A stretch of 64,000 nucleotides of DNA from Treponema sp. (GTDB lineage: Bacteria > Spirochaetota > Spirochaetia > Treponematales > Breznakiellaceae): contig WRIV01000001.1 in NCBI GenBank assembly GCA_009782555.1, forward strand, positions 124,001 through 188,000. Direction: 5' to 3'. Shown one piece after another: positions 16,549 through 24,990 of the stretch; positions within the stretch are counted from its first letter, which is position 1; each line of letters starts with the position of its first letter. The notes below the pieces were generated by a model, which saw nothing but the letters and a program-made list of their open reading frames with translations, was not told the origin of the DNA and ran no database searches. Position numbers and translations under genes: made by a program.

Positions 16549-18974
16549 TCAGGAAATTTTTTGGAAAGAAACTGCTGTTTTTGGACGGCGCCATGGGAAC
16601 CCAGCTTCAAGCAGCGGGGTTACAAGCAGGGGATATACCGGATCTTTGGAACATCACCCATGCGGATGTTGTGCAAAATATACATTTACAGTACCTTGCT
16701 GCAGGCAGCGATATTATCACGGCAAATACTTTTGGCTGCAACGGCTATAAATTAACTGGTACCGGCTACACGGTAGAAGAGGTAATTACCCGTGCCGTTG
16801 CGAACGCAAAAACGGCGGTATCGGAATATGCGCCGGTCAAGCAGCGTTTTATAGCCCTCGACGTCGGCCCCACAGGAAAATTGCTTAAACCCTTGGGTGA
16901 TCTGCATTTTGATGAAGCCTATACGCTGTTTCGGGAAATGGTTATCGCGGGTGTAAAAGCGGGGGCGGACATCATTCTAATTGAGACATTCTCGGATGCC
17001 TATGAGCTTAAGGCGGCGGTGCTGGCTGCAAAGGAAAACTGTGATTTACCGGTTATTGCGTCGGTGACATTGGACGCAAATGGAAAAATGCTGACCGGCG
17101 GCGGCGTGGATGTTGTTGTTGCGCTGCTGGAGGGACTGCGTATCGATGTGATCGGGTTTAACTGCGGTCTTGGGCCTGAACAGTTGACACAGCATATTGC
17201 AGCGGCGCTGGACCGGAGTTCGACGCCGGTTTTGTTAATGCCAAACGCCGGATTGCCGGATCAGGCCAAAGGTACGGCACAGTACAATGTTGATCCCAAA
17301 GTGTTCGCCCAATCAATGTGCCAAAATACGGAAAACGGCGTTTGGCTGCTGGGAGGCTGCTGCGGCACAACTCCGGCGCACATCGAGGTCCTCGTAAAAA
17401 GCTGTGCCGACATTGTACCTCCCGCAATTACCCGCAAGAACCTTACGGTTGCCGCTTCCTACAACAAAACGATTGAGTTCGGCACAAAGCCGGTTATTAT
17501 CGGCGAGAGGATCAACCCTACCGGAAAGTCCCGGCTTAAACAGGCCCTTAGAGACGGAGATTACGATTTTATATTGCGGGAGGGTATTACGCAGATCGAA
17601 CAGGGCGCCGATGTGCTTGATGTCAACGCCGGCTTGCCGGAAATCGATGAACCTGCGGCGCTGACGGCTCTTGTGGAACAGCTGCAAAGTGTCGTCGATG
17701 CTCCGCTGCAAATTGATACCGCAAACATCGATGCCATGGCCCCTGCAATGCGGATGTATAACGGCAAGCCTGTCGTCAACTCCGTAAACGGAAAAGTAAA
17801 TATGATGGAAGCCATATTTCCGCTGGTGCAAAAATACGGCGGCATCGTGGTTGCCTTGACACTGGATGAAAAGGGCATACCCGAAACAGCCCAGGGTCGT
17901 ATCAATATTGCTAAGAAAATATTGAAGTATGCAGGAGAGTACGGCATCGGCAGGGAATCATTTTTGTTTGATCCCTTAACCATGGCGGTAAGCGCAGGGC
18001 CGGACAGCGCTCTTGTAACACTGGAATGTGTGCGACGCCTTAAGGAAGAACTGGGAGTAAAAACATCTCTTGGTGTGTCCAATATATCCTTTGGATTACC
18101 TAACCGGAATATCCTTAATGCAGCGTTTTTGTCCCACGCCCTTGACGCCGGACTTGATGCAGCCATCCTTAATCCAAATGTGAACGCCGTACATCAAGAG
18201 ATCGCCAGCCATGAAAAAAGAAGACCCGCTGAATTCAATATCGCTACCGATGCACTGTTTGGCAGGGATAAGCAGTTTGTGCGTTATATCGAAACCTACG
18301 GCGGAGAACATTGCAGCGACACAGTCAAAACAAAAGATCCAAACGATATGAAGCTGGGTGAAGCGATACTAAAAGGATTAAAACAGCAGGCGATACGCAG
18401 TGTACAGCGCAGTCTGGAACAGTATGCGCCTCTTGATATAATCGAGGCAGAACTTATTCCGGCACTTAATACAGCAGGGCTGCGTTTTGAACAGGGAACG
18501 ATGTACTTGCCCCAGCTTCTAATGTGCGCCGAAGCCGCAAAAAGCGCTTTTACGATTGTCCGCCCTGCCATGGGCAGTTCTGCGGATGATACCATCGGTA
18601 CTGTTGTTATTGCCACAGTGGAGGGCGATGTACACGACATCGGCAAAAACATTGTGCGGGCGCTGCTCGAAAACTACCGTTTTCATGTTATCGATCTTGG
18701 CAAGGATGTACCGGCCCGCAGTGTTGTAGAAGCGGTACAAAAATACAATGCAAAACTAGCTGGGTTATCGGCGCTTATGACAACAACGGTGGTCAGCATG
18801 GAAAAAACAATACAGGCGCTGCGTAAATCAGTGCCGGATTGTAAAATTATGTGCGGCGGTGCTGTCCTTACCAAAGAATATGCCGAATGTATCGGTGCGG
18901 ATTGCTATGCAAAAGACGCTATGGCTTCTGTGAGATATGCTCAGCAGGTGTTTGGTCAATTATCTTCAAACTAG
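16545..18974 (+). CDS. metH: Cobalamin-dependent methionine synthase, three-domain form, MetH
   Basis: 809 residues against ~1200 for full MetH. Residues about 1-290 are the homocysteine-binding zinc domain (FLDGAMGTQL, GFNCGLGPE, LLGGCCGTTPAH with the zinc cysteines). Residues about 310-570 bind methyl-tetrahydrofolate (IIGERINPTGKSRLKQAL, DVLDVNAGLPEID). Residues about 600-809 are the cap and B12-binding domains, with GDVHDIGKNIV carrying the lower-ligand His and LSALMTTTV. The reactivation domain is missing and is supplied by the preceding gene, whose stop overlaps this start. Methylates homocysteine to methionine via methylcobalamin. No cobalamin riboswitch is recognisable in the 130 nt before metF. 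Confidence 0.95.
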   Translation: MIRKFFGKKLLFLDGAMGTQLQAAGLQAGDIPDLWNITHADVVQNIHLQYLAAGSDIITANTFGCNGYKLTGTGYTVEEVITRAVANAKTAVSEYAPVKQRFIALDVGPTGKLLKPLGDLHFDEAYTLFREMVIAGVKAGADIILIETFSDAYELKAAVLAAKENCDLPVIASVTLDANGKMLTGGGVDVVVALLEGLRIDVIGFNCGLGPEQLTQHIAAALDRSSTPVLLMPNAGLPDQAKGTAQYNVDPKVFAQSMCQNTENGVWLLGGCCGTTPAHIEVLVKSCADIVPPAITRKNLTVAASYNKTIEFGTKPVIIGERINPTGKSRLKQALRDGDYDFILREGITQIEQGADVLDVNAGLPEIDEPAALTALVEQLQSVVDAPLQIDTANIDAMAPAMRMYNGKPVVNSVNGKVNMMEAIFPLVQKYGGIVVALTLDEKGIPETAQGRINIAKKILKYAGEYGIGRESFLFDPLTMAVSAGPDSALVTLECVRRLKEELGVKTSLGVSNISFGLPNRNILNAAFLSHALDAGLDAAILNPNVNAVHQEIASHEKRRPAEFNIATDALFGRDKQFVRYIETYGGEHCSDTVKTKDPNDMKLGEAILKGLKQQAIRSVQRSLEQYAPLDIIEAELIPALNTAGLRFEQGTMYLPQLLMCAEAAKSAFTIVRPAMGSSADDTIGTVVIATVEGDVHDIGKNIVRALLENYRFHVIDLGKDVPARSVVEAVQKYNAKLAGLSALMTTTVVSMEKTIQALRKSVPDCKIMCGGAVLTKEYAECIGADCYAKDAMASVRYAQQVFGQLSSN

Positions 18975-19022
18975 AACGAAAACCTTATGCCAAATTGTAC
19001 TTCGAACATATGACAAAGTGTC

Positions 19023-19051
19023 TTGCCAATAGTTATTCTTGGTATTATTAT
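19023..19051 (+). promoter_or_regulatory. Sigma70-type promoter of the rubrerythrin gene
   Basis: TTGCCA (19023-19028), a 17-nt spacer and TATTAT (19046-19051) lie 75 nt before the rubrerythrin ATG. A perfect hairpin at 19063-19078 follows the expected start site. Confidence 0.5.
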
Positions 19052-19062
19052 TGATATGATAG

Positions 19063-19078
19063 TTTGCGTTAGCGCAAA
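19063..19078. repeat. TTTGCG-TTAG-CGCAAA palindrome in the rubrerythrin leader
   Basis: Six perfect base pairs around a four-base loop, placed about 5 nt after the expected transcription start. There is no T-run, so it is more likely an operator or leader hairpin than a terminator. Confidence 0.4.
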
Positions 19079-19126
19079 ACACCGGCATTGGCCGTTGTAA
19101 TAATTTTCGATTATAAGGAGTGTTTT

Positions 19127-19666
19127 ATGAAATGGGTTTGTCAAGTCTGCGGTTATGTACACGAAGGCGATAAGCCGCCTGCGGAATGCCCCCAATGCAA
19201 AGTTCCAGCTTCTAAATTTACCCAACAGTCCGGTGATCAGGGTTTTGCTGCCGAACATGTGGTAGGTGTTGCCCAGGGTGTTGATGCGGAAATTATAAAG
19301 GGTCTTCAGGCCAACTTTAGCGGCGAATGCTACGAAGTGGGAATGTACCTTGCCATGTCCCGGGTTGCCGACCGGGAAGGATATCCTGCGGCTGCCGAAG
19401 CCTTTAAACGTTATGCTTTTGAAGAAGCAGAACATGCCGCCAAGTTTGCAGAACTCCTGGGCGAGGTGGTCACCGACAGTACCAAGAAAAACCTGGACCT
19501 TCGCATCGAAGCCGAACATGGTGCCTGCGCGGGGAAGACCGCACTTGCCAAGCTGGCCAAAGAAAAGAATTTGGACGCCATTCACGATACGGTCCACGAA
19601 ATGGCCAGGGACGAAGCACGCCACTGCGCTGGCTTCCGGGGTCTCCGAAAACGGATCTTCGGTTAA
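19127..19666 (+). CDS. Reverse rubrerythrin (N-terminal rubredoxin domain, C-terminal diiron domain)
   Basis: 179 residues. The N-terminus binds one rubredoxin iron: [20 protein letters not shown]. The rest is a ferritin-like four-helix diiron domain with Glu and His ligands in [41 protein letters not shown] and [11 protein letters not shown]. Domain order is opposite to classical rubrerythrin and matches reverse rubrerythrins of anaerobes, which act as NADH-linked peroxide or oxygen reductases with rubredoxin-type partners. I start at ATG 19127, which has AAGGAG 6 nt upstream. The gene stands alone behind its own promoter. An oxidative-stress role is inferred from the family. Confidence 0.93.
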   Translation: MKWVCQVCGYVHEGDKPPAECPQCKVPASKFTQQSGDQGFAAEHVVGVAQGVDAEIIKGLQANFSGECYEVGMYLAMSRVADREGYPAAAEAFKRYAFEEAEHAAKFAELLGEVVTDSTKKNLDLRIEAEHGACAGKTALAKLAKEKNLDAIHDTVHEMARDEARHCAGFRGLRKRIFG

Positions 19667-19697
19667 GCGCTTATATCGATCTTTGATTCAAAAAGCT

Positions 19698-20717
19698 TCA
19701 TATAAATTTTGAAAGCCGGGGAACCACTGAAGGGCGATCCGGCTTTACATATTCCAGAGCCTCGTTTTCCAGCAGGGACAGAAGTTTTTCCGCCTTGTAC
19801 TTTATCTTGAACTGGGCTTCTTCTTCGTATAAAGGAATCATCTGGTAAATGTTAACTGTCTCGCCGCCGGGAAGGGTACAGGTTCTTCCGGCCTCGGCAA
19901 AAGCGCCGGGGTTAAGGAGCAGCACAGTGGTTAATTCCGTGTTGTCTGCAAAGGGCTTGCCGTTGGGAACAGTATGGCCCCAGCCAAGCCAGGTATTTTC
20001 TTCAATGGGGAGCCGGGCAAGAAGCTTAAGCCACCGCAAAGGCCAGTACCAGATTTCTTCATCGGTTTTGTCCAGATTCCAGCCCCGCGGAAGACAGACA
20101 AGGATTTCCGCTCTTTCCAGTTCCGTGCAGTCCGGGGGAACATTCATGCAGTGCGCTCCCATCCCCATGGTACATAGTACATAGTAATCCCGTTCCGGCG
20201 TTGGCTCAATTATGGCGATATCCACATGAATATCCGGAGAAACGATTTCATGAAAAACCTTGTCAAATTTTCCAAAATACGCACCGATGTGATTTTCTAA
20301 CGCATCTATTTCTTCCTGGCTGTACATTTCCGGAGCCATTGCTTCTTCCGGTTCCTCATTATTTTTTTGTTCCGCTTCTTCCCGGCTAGTCCTTAAAAAT
20401 TCCAGAGTATCTTCGCTGCTATCGCCGTAATCCACAGCTTTTTGAAAATATTCCGCCGCCTCCGCCTCCCGGCAAAGATAGTAGAGGGCATAGCCCATCC
20501 GGAAGTACCAGAGGCCGTCTTCTTTTCCTTTTTCTTTTTGTTCCGAGAGGATATCCAGGGCTTCCTGGTACCGTTCCAGATTATTCAGTGCCCTGGCATA
20601 GTAACAGGAGAGATTGTAGTCCCATTCTGGCCGGGGAATTTTATCTATGGCATTTACGATTGCCTGGTGTTCATCACCATCGTGCCATTGCTTGATTTGC
20701 TCCAAAAGACTGGTCAT
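19698..20717 (-). CDS. TPR + suppressor-of-fused (SUFU) domain protein
   Basis: 339 residues. Residues about 1-115 contain tetratricopeptide helices (YYARALNNLERYQEALDIL, WYFRMGYALYYLCREAEAA). After an acidic Glu-rich linker, residues about 145-320 match bacterial SUFU-like domains: VFHEIVSPDIHVDIAIIEP, YYVLCTMGMGAHCMNVP, ERAEILVCLPRGWNL, WGHTVPNGKPF and LLLNPG. Bacterial SUFU domains occur in polymorphic-toxin and immunity settings and in stand-alone proteins of unknown function. It converges with the rubrerythrin gene 31 nt away. There is no signal peptide or membrane segment, so it is cytoplasmic. The function is unknown. Confidence 0.8.
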   Translation of the reverse strand: MTSLLEQIKQWHDGDEHQAIVNAIDKIPRPEWDYNLSCYYARALNNLERYQEALDILSEQKEKGKEDGLWYFRMGYALYYLCREAEAAEYFQKAVDYGDSSEDTLEFLRTSREEAEQKNNEEPEEAMAPEMYSQEEIDALENHIGAYFGKFDKVFHEIVSPDIHVDIAIIEPTPERDYYVLCTMGMGAHCMNVPPDCTELERAEILVCLPRGWNLDKTDEEIWYWPLRWLKLLARLPIEENTWLGWGHTVPNGKPFADNTELTTVLLLNPGAFAEAGRTCTLPGGETVNIYQMIPLYEEEAQFKIKYKAEKLLSLLENEALEYVKPDRPSVVPRLSKFI

Positions 20718-20759
20718 GGATAGGTTTCCGGTTTGCTCCCCTAATCATGGCGGCAATGG

Positions 20760-21902
20760 TTATCGTTCCGTCTTTGCAACCTCGCAGATACGCCGGCTCA
20801 TTTTTTCCAGCGGTACCTGTTCCGTCACATGACCCAGCTCCCAGGCAACCCGGGGCATACCGTAGACGATGGCGGTTTTTTCGTCCTGCCCCAGAGTAAT
20901 TCCCCCTTCTTTGTAAATTGTGCCAAGCTGCTGGGCGCCGTCCCGTCCCATGCCGGTCATGATTACTCCCAGGACATGGTTGGTATAGGCCATGGCTACT
21001 GAAGCAAAGAGGACATCTGCCGAGGGCCGGTGGCCGCTTACCAAAGGAGCATCGGACAGGTGGAGTATGGCAGAAGCGCTTCTTCGTTCAATTTCGAGAT
21101 GTTTGTTTCCCTGGGCTATGTAGGCCCAGCCAGGGGTCAGTTTATCTCCTTCTTCCGCTTCTTTTACATTAAGGGGGCTGATCCGGTCCAGGCTTTTGGC
21201 AAATTCCAAAGTAAAACCTGCGGGCATATGCTGAACGACCAGGATGGGCTGCTTTAAGTCTGCATCAAGGTTGGCAAAAACAACCCGCAGAGCATCGGGG
21301 CCGCCGGTGGAAATGCCGATGGCAATTACTTCGATATTGCCGGGCTTTCGTACCTGTGCAGGAAGAGGGGCGGGTTCCGTCTTGGCGGGGCCGCCAAAAA
21401 GACCAAAAGTATGGGAGGGTTTTTTTCCTTCTTCCTGTTCTGGTTTCTTTGTGTATTCCGTTGGGGTCAGGACCTTTTTGCCCTTGGATCTGCGGTGCTG
21501 ACCGCCGTAGGCAATGAGCAGGCTGGTAAGGTGATCCGCCACGGTATGGATGTCTTCGGATATGGAACCGGAAGGTTTCTGGATAAAGTCGCTGGCGCCT
21601 AAGGAAAGGGCCTCCATGGTGATCGCCGCTCCCTTTGCTGCAATGGAAGAAAGGATGATCACCGGAATATCAATGCCCTGCTTCCTTCGTTCTTTAAGAA
21701 ATTCAATGCCGGTCATTTCGGGCATTTCCAGATCCAGACAAATTACATCGGGGTTAACCCGGGGGATTTTTTGAAGGGCAAAATTCCCATTCATGGCTTT
21801 TTCCGCCACCACCAGGCCGGGAGTAGCTTCGATCATTTTGCCGATCAGGTTCCGCATCAATGCGGAGTCGTCTACGATAAGAACACCAATTTCATCAGCC
21901 AC
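20760..21902 (-). CDS. cheB: Chemotaxis protein-glutamate methylesterase CheB
   Basis: 380 residues. The receiver domain (1-125) has acidic pair DD11-12, phospho-acceptor Asp57 in CLDLEMPEMTG and Lys109. A long linker (135-185) joins it to the methylesterase domain with catalytic Ser198 (GISTGG), His225 (VVQHMPAGF) and Asp321 (GMGRDGA). It removes methyl groups from chemoreceptors when phosphorylated by CheA and also deamidates Gln. The start is GTG with AGGGGA 8 nt upstream. It lies 10 nt after cheR on the same strand, so the two adaptation enzymes are co-expressed. The linker is longer than in E. coli CheB. Confidence 0.97.
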   Translation of the reverse strand: MADEIGVLIVDDSALMRNLIGKMIEATPGLVVAEKAMNGNFALQKIPRVNPDVICLDLEMPEMTGIEFLKERRKQGIDIPVIILSSIAAKGAAITMEALSLGASDFIQKPSGSISEDIHTVADHLTSLLIAYGGQHRRSKGKKVLTPTEYTKKPEQEEGKKPSHTFGLFGGPAKTEPAPLPAQVRKPGNIEVIAIGISTGGPDALRVVFANLDADLKQPILVVQHMPAGFTLEFAKSLDRISPLNVKEAEEGDKLTPGWAYIAQGNKHLEIERRSASAILHLSDAPLVSGHRPSADVLFASVAMAYTNHVLGVIMTGMGRDGAQQLGTIYKEGGITLGQDEKTAIVYGMPRVAWELGHVTEQVPLEKMSRRICEVAKTER

Positions 21903-21912
21903 GATAGTTCCC

Positions 21913-22731
21913 CTAAATAAATTTCTTGTACAAGGTAGCCCACTGGGTCTTTAGAAATTCAAATTTGGTCTCCATGCCAAACAAGGATTCGGAATGTCCG
22001 ATAAAAAGGAACGATTTATTGGCCATGGCATTCCAAAATCCGCTGATCACTGAGGTCTGGGCGGCTTCGTCAAAGTAGATGATCACATTCCGGCAAAAAA
22101 CCACATCTAAATTCCTTAAGCCCGAATCGTTTTTTAAATTATGGTAGTCAAATCGTATTTTGGACATAATATCGGCTTTGACCTTGTATCCTCCCTCAAC
22201 CTTGTCAAAATACTTTTTTAGGTAGGCTTCGGGGACGCCCGCAATCCGGGAATCGGCATAAAACCCTTCTTTGCCGGTCATAAGGCATTTCAGGCTGATA
22301 TCGCTGGCGACAATATTAAACTTCCAGGGGGAGGGGAGAATTTCGTTTAACAGCATGGCAATAGTATAAGGCTCTTCTCCGGTGGAACAGCCGGCGCTCC
22401 AAACATTGATAATGTTGCTGCCCGTCCCTTGCTTTATCTTTATTAATTCCGGTATTACATGCTTTTCCAGTGCGTCAAAATGGGCCTGGTTGCGGAAAAA
22501 CCGTGTCAGGTTGGTGGTAATCGAGTCCAGGAAACCCTTTAGTTCTTCCTTGTCTTTGGAAATGATGTCAAAGTACGCCTGAACATTGGGGATCGACTTG
22601 TTTCTTAACTGTTCCTTAAGGCGGCTTTCTAGGATAGACCGGTTGGTGGCGGTAAAGTAAATCCCACTTTCGTTGTATATGAGATCCTTGTATGCGTTAA
22701 AATCAGTGTCTGTGAAAAAGGCATCACCCAT
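21913..22731 (-). CDS. cheR: Chemoreceptor glutamate methyltransferase CheR
   Basis: 272 residues. The N-terminal helical domain (about 1-75) is followed by the SAM-binding Rossmann domain with WSAGCSTGEEPYTIAMLL, ASDISLKCL, KIRFDYHNL and DVVFCRNVIIYFD, all standard for CheR. Methylates glutamates of chemoreceptors to reset sensitivity, opposed by CheB. It is the first gene of cheR-cheB and diverges from pyrG across 55 nt. There is no TPR extension, so it is the simple form. Confidence 0.97.
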   Translation of the reverse strand: MGDAFFTDTDFNAYKDLIYNESGIYFTATNRSILESRLKEQLRNKSIPNVQAYFDIISKDKEELKGFLDSITTNLTRFFRNQAHFDALEKHVIPELIKIKQGTGSNIINVWSAGCSTGEEPYTIAMLLNEILPSPWKFNIVASDISLKCLMTGKEGFYADSRIAGVPEAYLKKYFDKVEGGYKVKADIMSKIRFDYHNLKNDSGLRNLDVVFCRNVIIYFDEAAQTSVISGFWNAMANKSFLFIGHSESLFGMETKFEFLKTQWATLYKKFI

Positions 22732-22772
22732 ACAGCAATTTTACGGGGTGGATCAAAATCTGTCAATTATCC

Positions 22773-22778
22773 TATAAT
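22773..22778 (+). promoter_or_regulatory. Perfect -10 box (TATAAT) just upstream of pyrG
   Basis: TATAAT lies 8 nt before the pyrG ATG and no Shine-Dalgarno sequence intervenes, which suggests a leaderless or near-leaderless transcript. The -35 region is weak. Confidence 0.45.
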
Positions 22779-22786
22779 CTATCCAC

Positions 22787-24403
22787 ATGAATAAGTTTAT
22801 TTTTGTCTCCGGAGGCGTGTGTTCCAGCCTGGGGAAAGGCGTGTCCGCTTCTTCCTTGGGGGCCCTTTTGGAAGGCCGGGGTCTTAATGTCTGCATGGTA
22901 AAATGCGACCCCTATATTAATGTGAATGCGGGTACCATGAGCCCCTACCAGCATGGTGAAGTCTATGTAACCGACGATGGGGCGGAAACGGACCTGGATC
23001 TGGGAAATTATGCCCGTTTTACCTCCGCCCCCCTGTCCAGGGCCAATTCAATTACCACTGGCCAGGTTTACGATGCGGTGATCCGCAAGGAACGGGAGGG
23101 CCGTTACCTGGGCCGCTGTGTCCAGGTGATTCCCCATATTACCGACGAAATCAAAAGCCGCATTACTGCCGCTGCCAAGGAGGATCCCGACACGGATGTG
23201 GTGATTGTGGAAATCGGCGGTACCGTGGGAGATATTGAATCCATCCCCTTTCTGGAGGCGGCCCGGCAGATGATCCACGAATGCGGCAGGAGCAATGCCC
23301 TGTCGGTTCATTTAACCCTAATCCCCGAAGTGGGTGGGGGCGAACTAAAGACCAAGCCCACCCAGCATTCGGTACAGGCCATGCAGGAAATGGGAATCCA
23401 GCCTGATATCCTGATCTGCCGGGCGCCGGCCATGCTGGACGGGGCAACCCGCCGGAAAATAGCCCAGTTCTGTAATGTGGATACCGAGGCGGTTTTTACT
23501 TCCTATAATATTGATACGACGATTTATGAAATCCCCTTGATATTTTTTGATCAAAAGCTTGATCAGGTGGTGCTTCGAAAGATGGGGGTAGAAAGCCGCC
23601 ATGCTGATCTGGACGGCTGGTATTCCATGATGAAACACCTTAAGTCTCAGCAGGGAACTGTCCGGATCGGCATTGTGGGAAAATACATGGAACTCCATGA
23701 TGCATACAAATCGGTTTACGAAGCCCTTTTCCATGCGGGGCTGGACAACGGCGTAAGGGTGGAACTGGTAAAAATTGATTCCACCCCCCTGGAGGATGCG
23801 GCCGGGGTAAAAAATACCCTGGATAGTCTTAATGTAAACGGAATTCTTGTCCCCGGCGGCTTTGGCCAGCAAGGGATAAACGGCATGACCAATGCCGCCC
23901 GCTGGGCCAGGGAAAACAAGATTCCCTACTTTGGGATATGCCTGGGTATGCAGGTTATGGTTATCGACTGGGCCAGGCATGTGCTGGGCTGGGAAGATGC
24001 GGATTCTTCTGAATTCAACCAGGACACCAGGCATCCGGTAATAAGCCTGCTGGAAGACCAGCAGGAGGTAAAAAATTACGGCGGTACCATGAGGCTGGGA
24101 AAGTGCGGGAGCGTGGCAGAACCGGGAACCTTGATCCTGGCGGCTTATGGGGAAGCGCATATTTTTGAACGCCATCGGCACCGTTATGAATTTACCAACA
24201 CCTACCGGAAAGAGATGAGTGAGGCCGGCCTTAAACTGAGCGCCTTTACTCCCGACGGTGCCCTAGTTGAATGTATAGAATGGCCGGATCATCCCTGGGG
24301 ACTGGGAGTTCAGTTTCACCCGGAATTTAAGTCAAAACCAACCGCGGCCCATCCCCTGTTTCGGGATTTTATCGCAGCGGCAAAGAAAAAAAATGAAGCA
24401 TAA
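22787..24403 (+). CDS. pyrG: CTP synthase PyrG
   Basis: 538 residues, normal length. Aminates UTP to CTP with ATP and glutamine. The N-terminal synthase domain opens KFIFVSGGVCSSLGKG (P-loop) with CDPYINVNAGTMSPYQHGEV, and IEIGGTVGDIES-type residues are present. The C-terminal class I glutaminase has the nucleophile Cys in YFGICLGMQ and the His-Glu pair in VQFHPEFKSKP. There is no ribosome site; a TATAAT box 8 nt before the ATG suggests leaderless expression. The last 11 nt overlap the LptC-like gene. Confidence 0.97.
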   Translation: MNKFIFVSGGVCSSLGKGVSASSLGALLEGRGLNVCMVKCDPYINVNAGTMSPYQHGEVYVTDDGAETDLDLGNYARFTSAPLSRANSITTGQVYDAVIRKEREGRYLGRCVQVIPHITDEIKSRITAAAKEDPDTDVVIVEIGGTVGDIESIPFLEAARQMIHECGRSNALSVHLTLIPEVGGGELKTKPTQHSVQAMQEMGIQPDILICRAPAMLDGATRRKIAQFCNVDTEAVFTSYNIDTTIYEIPLIFFDQKLDQVVLRKMGVESRHADLDGWYSMMKHLKSQQGTVRIGIVGKYMELHDAYKSVYEALFHAGLDNGVRVELVKIDSTPLEDAAGVKNTLDSLNVNGILVPGGFGQQGINGMTNAARWARENKIPYFGICLGMQVMVIDWARHVLGWEDADSSEFNQDTRHPVISLLEDQQEVKNYGGTMRLGKCGSVAEPGTLILAAYGEAHIFERHRHRYEFTNTYRKEMSEAGLKLSAFTPDGALVECIEWPDHPWGLGVQFHPEFKSKPTAAHPLFRDFIAAAKKKNEA

Positions 24404-24965
24404 GCGGCAGGATTGGCCCTGCCGGCATTACCTGGTTTTATTTTGTATTCTCCTTGCCGCCTGTTCCTTTAATTACGATACGGTTACCCAGGATGATAAT
24501 GAATCCAGCCTGATTATGGAAAATACTGAATATACCCGCATGGTAAAGGGCAATCCGGAAATTCAGATAAGGGCCGAAGAAGTCCGCCGCTACGAGACAA
24601 AACATTCCATGGAATTGGATAATTTTTCTTTTGAACAGTACAACGCCGCTCCGGAAAGGCAGGAAACAATCCCCGATATCAACGCCAGAGGCAGCGCCGC
24701 ACAGGCTCGGATAGAAACCGACACGAACAATTTATTTATTGCCGGCGGCGTAAACATTGAGGTAATTTCCGAAAACATAACCATAGAAACGGAAGAGCTT
24801 TCGTGGCAGGACGGGGACCGGATCCTCCGCGCTCCGGGAATGGTGAATATTACCCGGACGGACGGAACCACCCTTAAGGGGACGGGATTTACTGCAGAAG
24901 CTAGAACGCGAAGCTGGGAATTTGAATCGTCGGTGGAAGGGTTGGTGGTGGAAGAGGATAAATAA
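24393..24965 (+). CDS. LptC-like lipoprotein (LPS-export family periplasmic protein)
   Basis: 190 residues. The signal peptide ends in lipobox LLAAC with Cys24 as the expected lipidated residue. The mature protein is beta-rich with the LptC/OstA-type pattern: MENTEYTRMVKGNPEIQIRA, ARIETDTNNLFIAGGVNI, ELSWQDGDRILRAPG, and GTGFTAEARTRSWEF. LptC normally anchors the LptA bridge that carries LPS to the outer membrane. Treponemes are generally described as lacking typical LPS, so the cargo may be another glycolipid. The gene overlaps pyrG by 11 nt; no lptA or lptB follows. The fold assignment is fairly good, the function tentative. Confidence 0.72.
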   Translation: MKHKRQDWPCRHYLVLFCILLAACSFNYDTVTQDDNESSLIMENTEYTRMVKGNPEIQIRAEEVRRYETKHSMELDNFSFEQYNAAPERQETIPDINARGSAAQARIETDTNNLFIAGGVNIEVISENITIETEELSWQDGDRILRAPGMVNITRTDGTTLKGTGFTAEARTRSWEFESSVEGLVVEEDK

Positions 24966-24973
24966 GGCTGATC

Positions 24974-24989
24974 CCGCCGTTTGCGGCGG
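24974..24989. terminator. Hairpin between convergent lptC-like gene and lysA
   Basis: CCGCCG-TTTG-CGGCGG, six GC pairs around a four-base loop, sits between the two stop codons. T-runs are absent or weak on both sides, so termination is likely but not certain. Confidence 0.5.
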
Positions 24990-24990
24990 T

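Noticed and set aside
23345-24181. 278-codon open frame antisense to pyrG
   Set aside because: Opposite strand of a highly conserved enzyme; no motif and no plausible start site.
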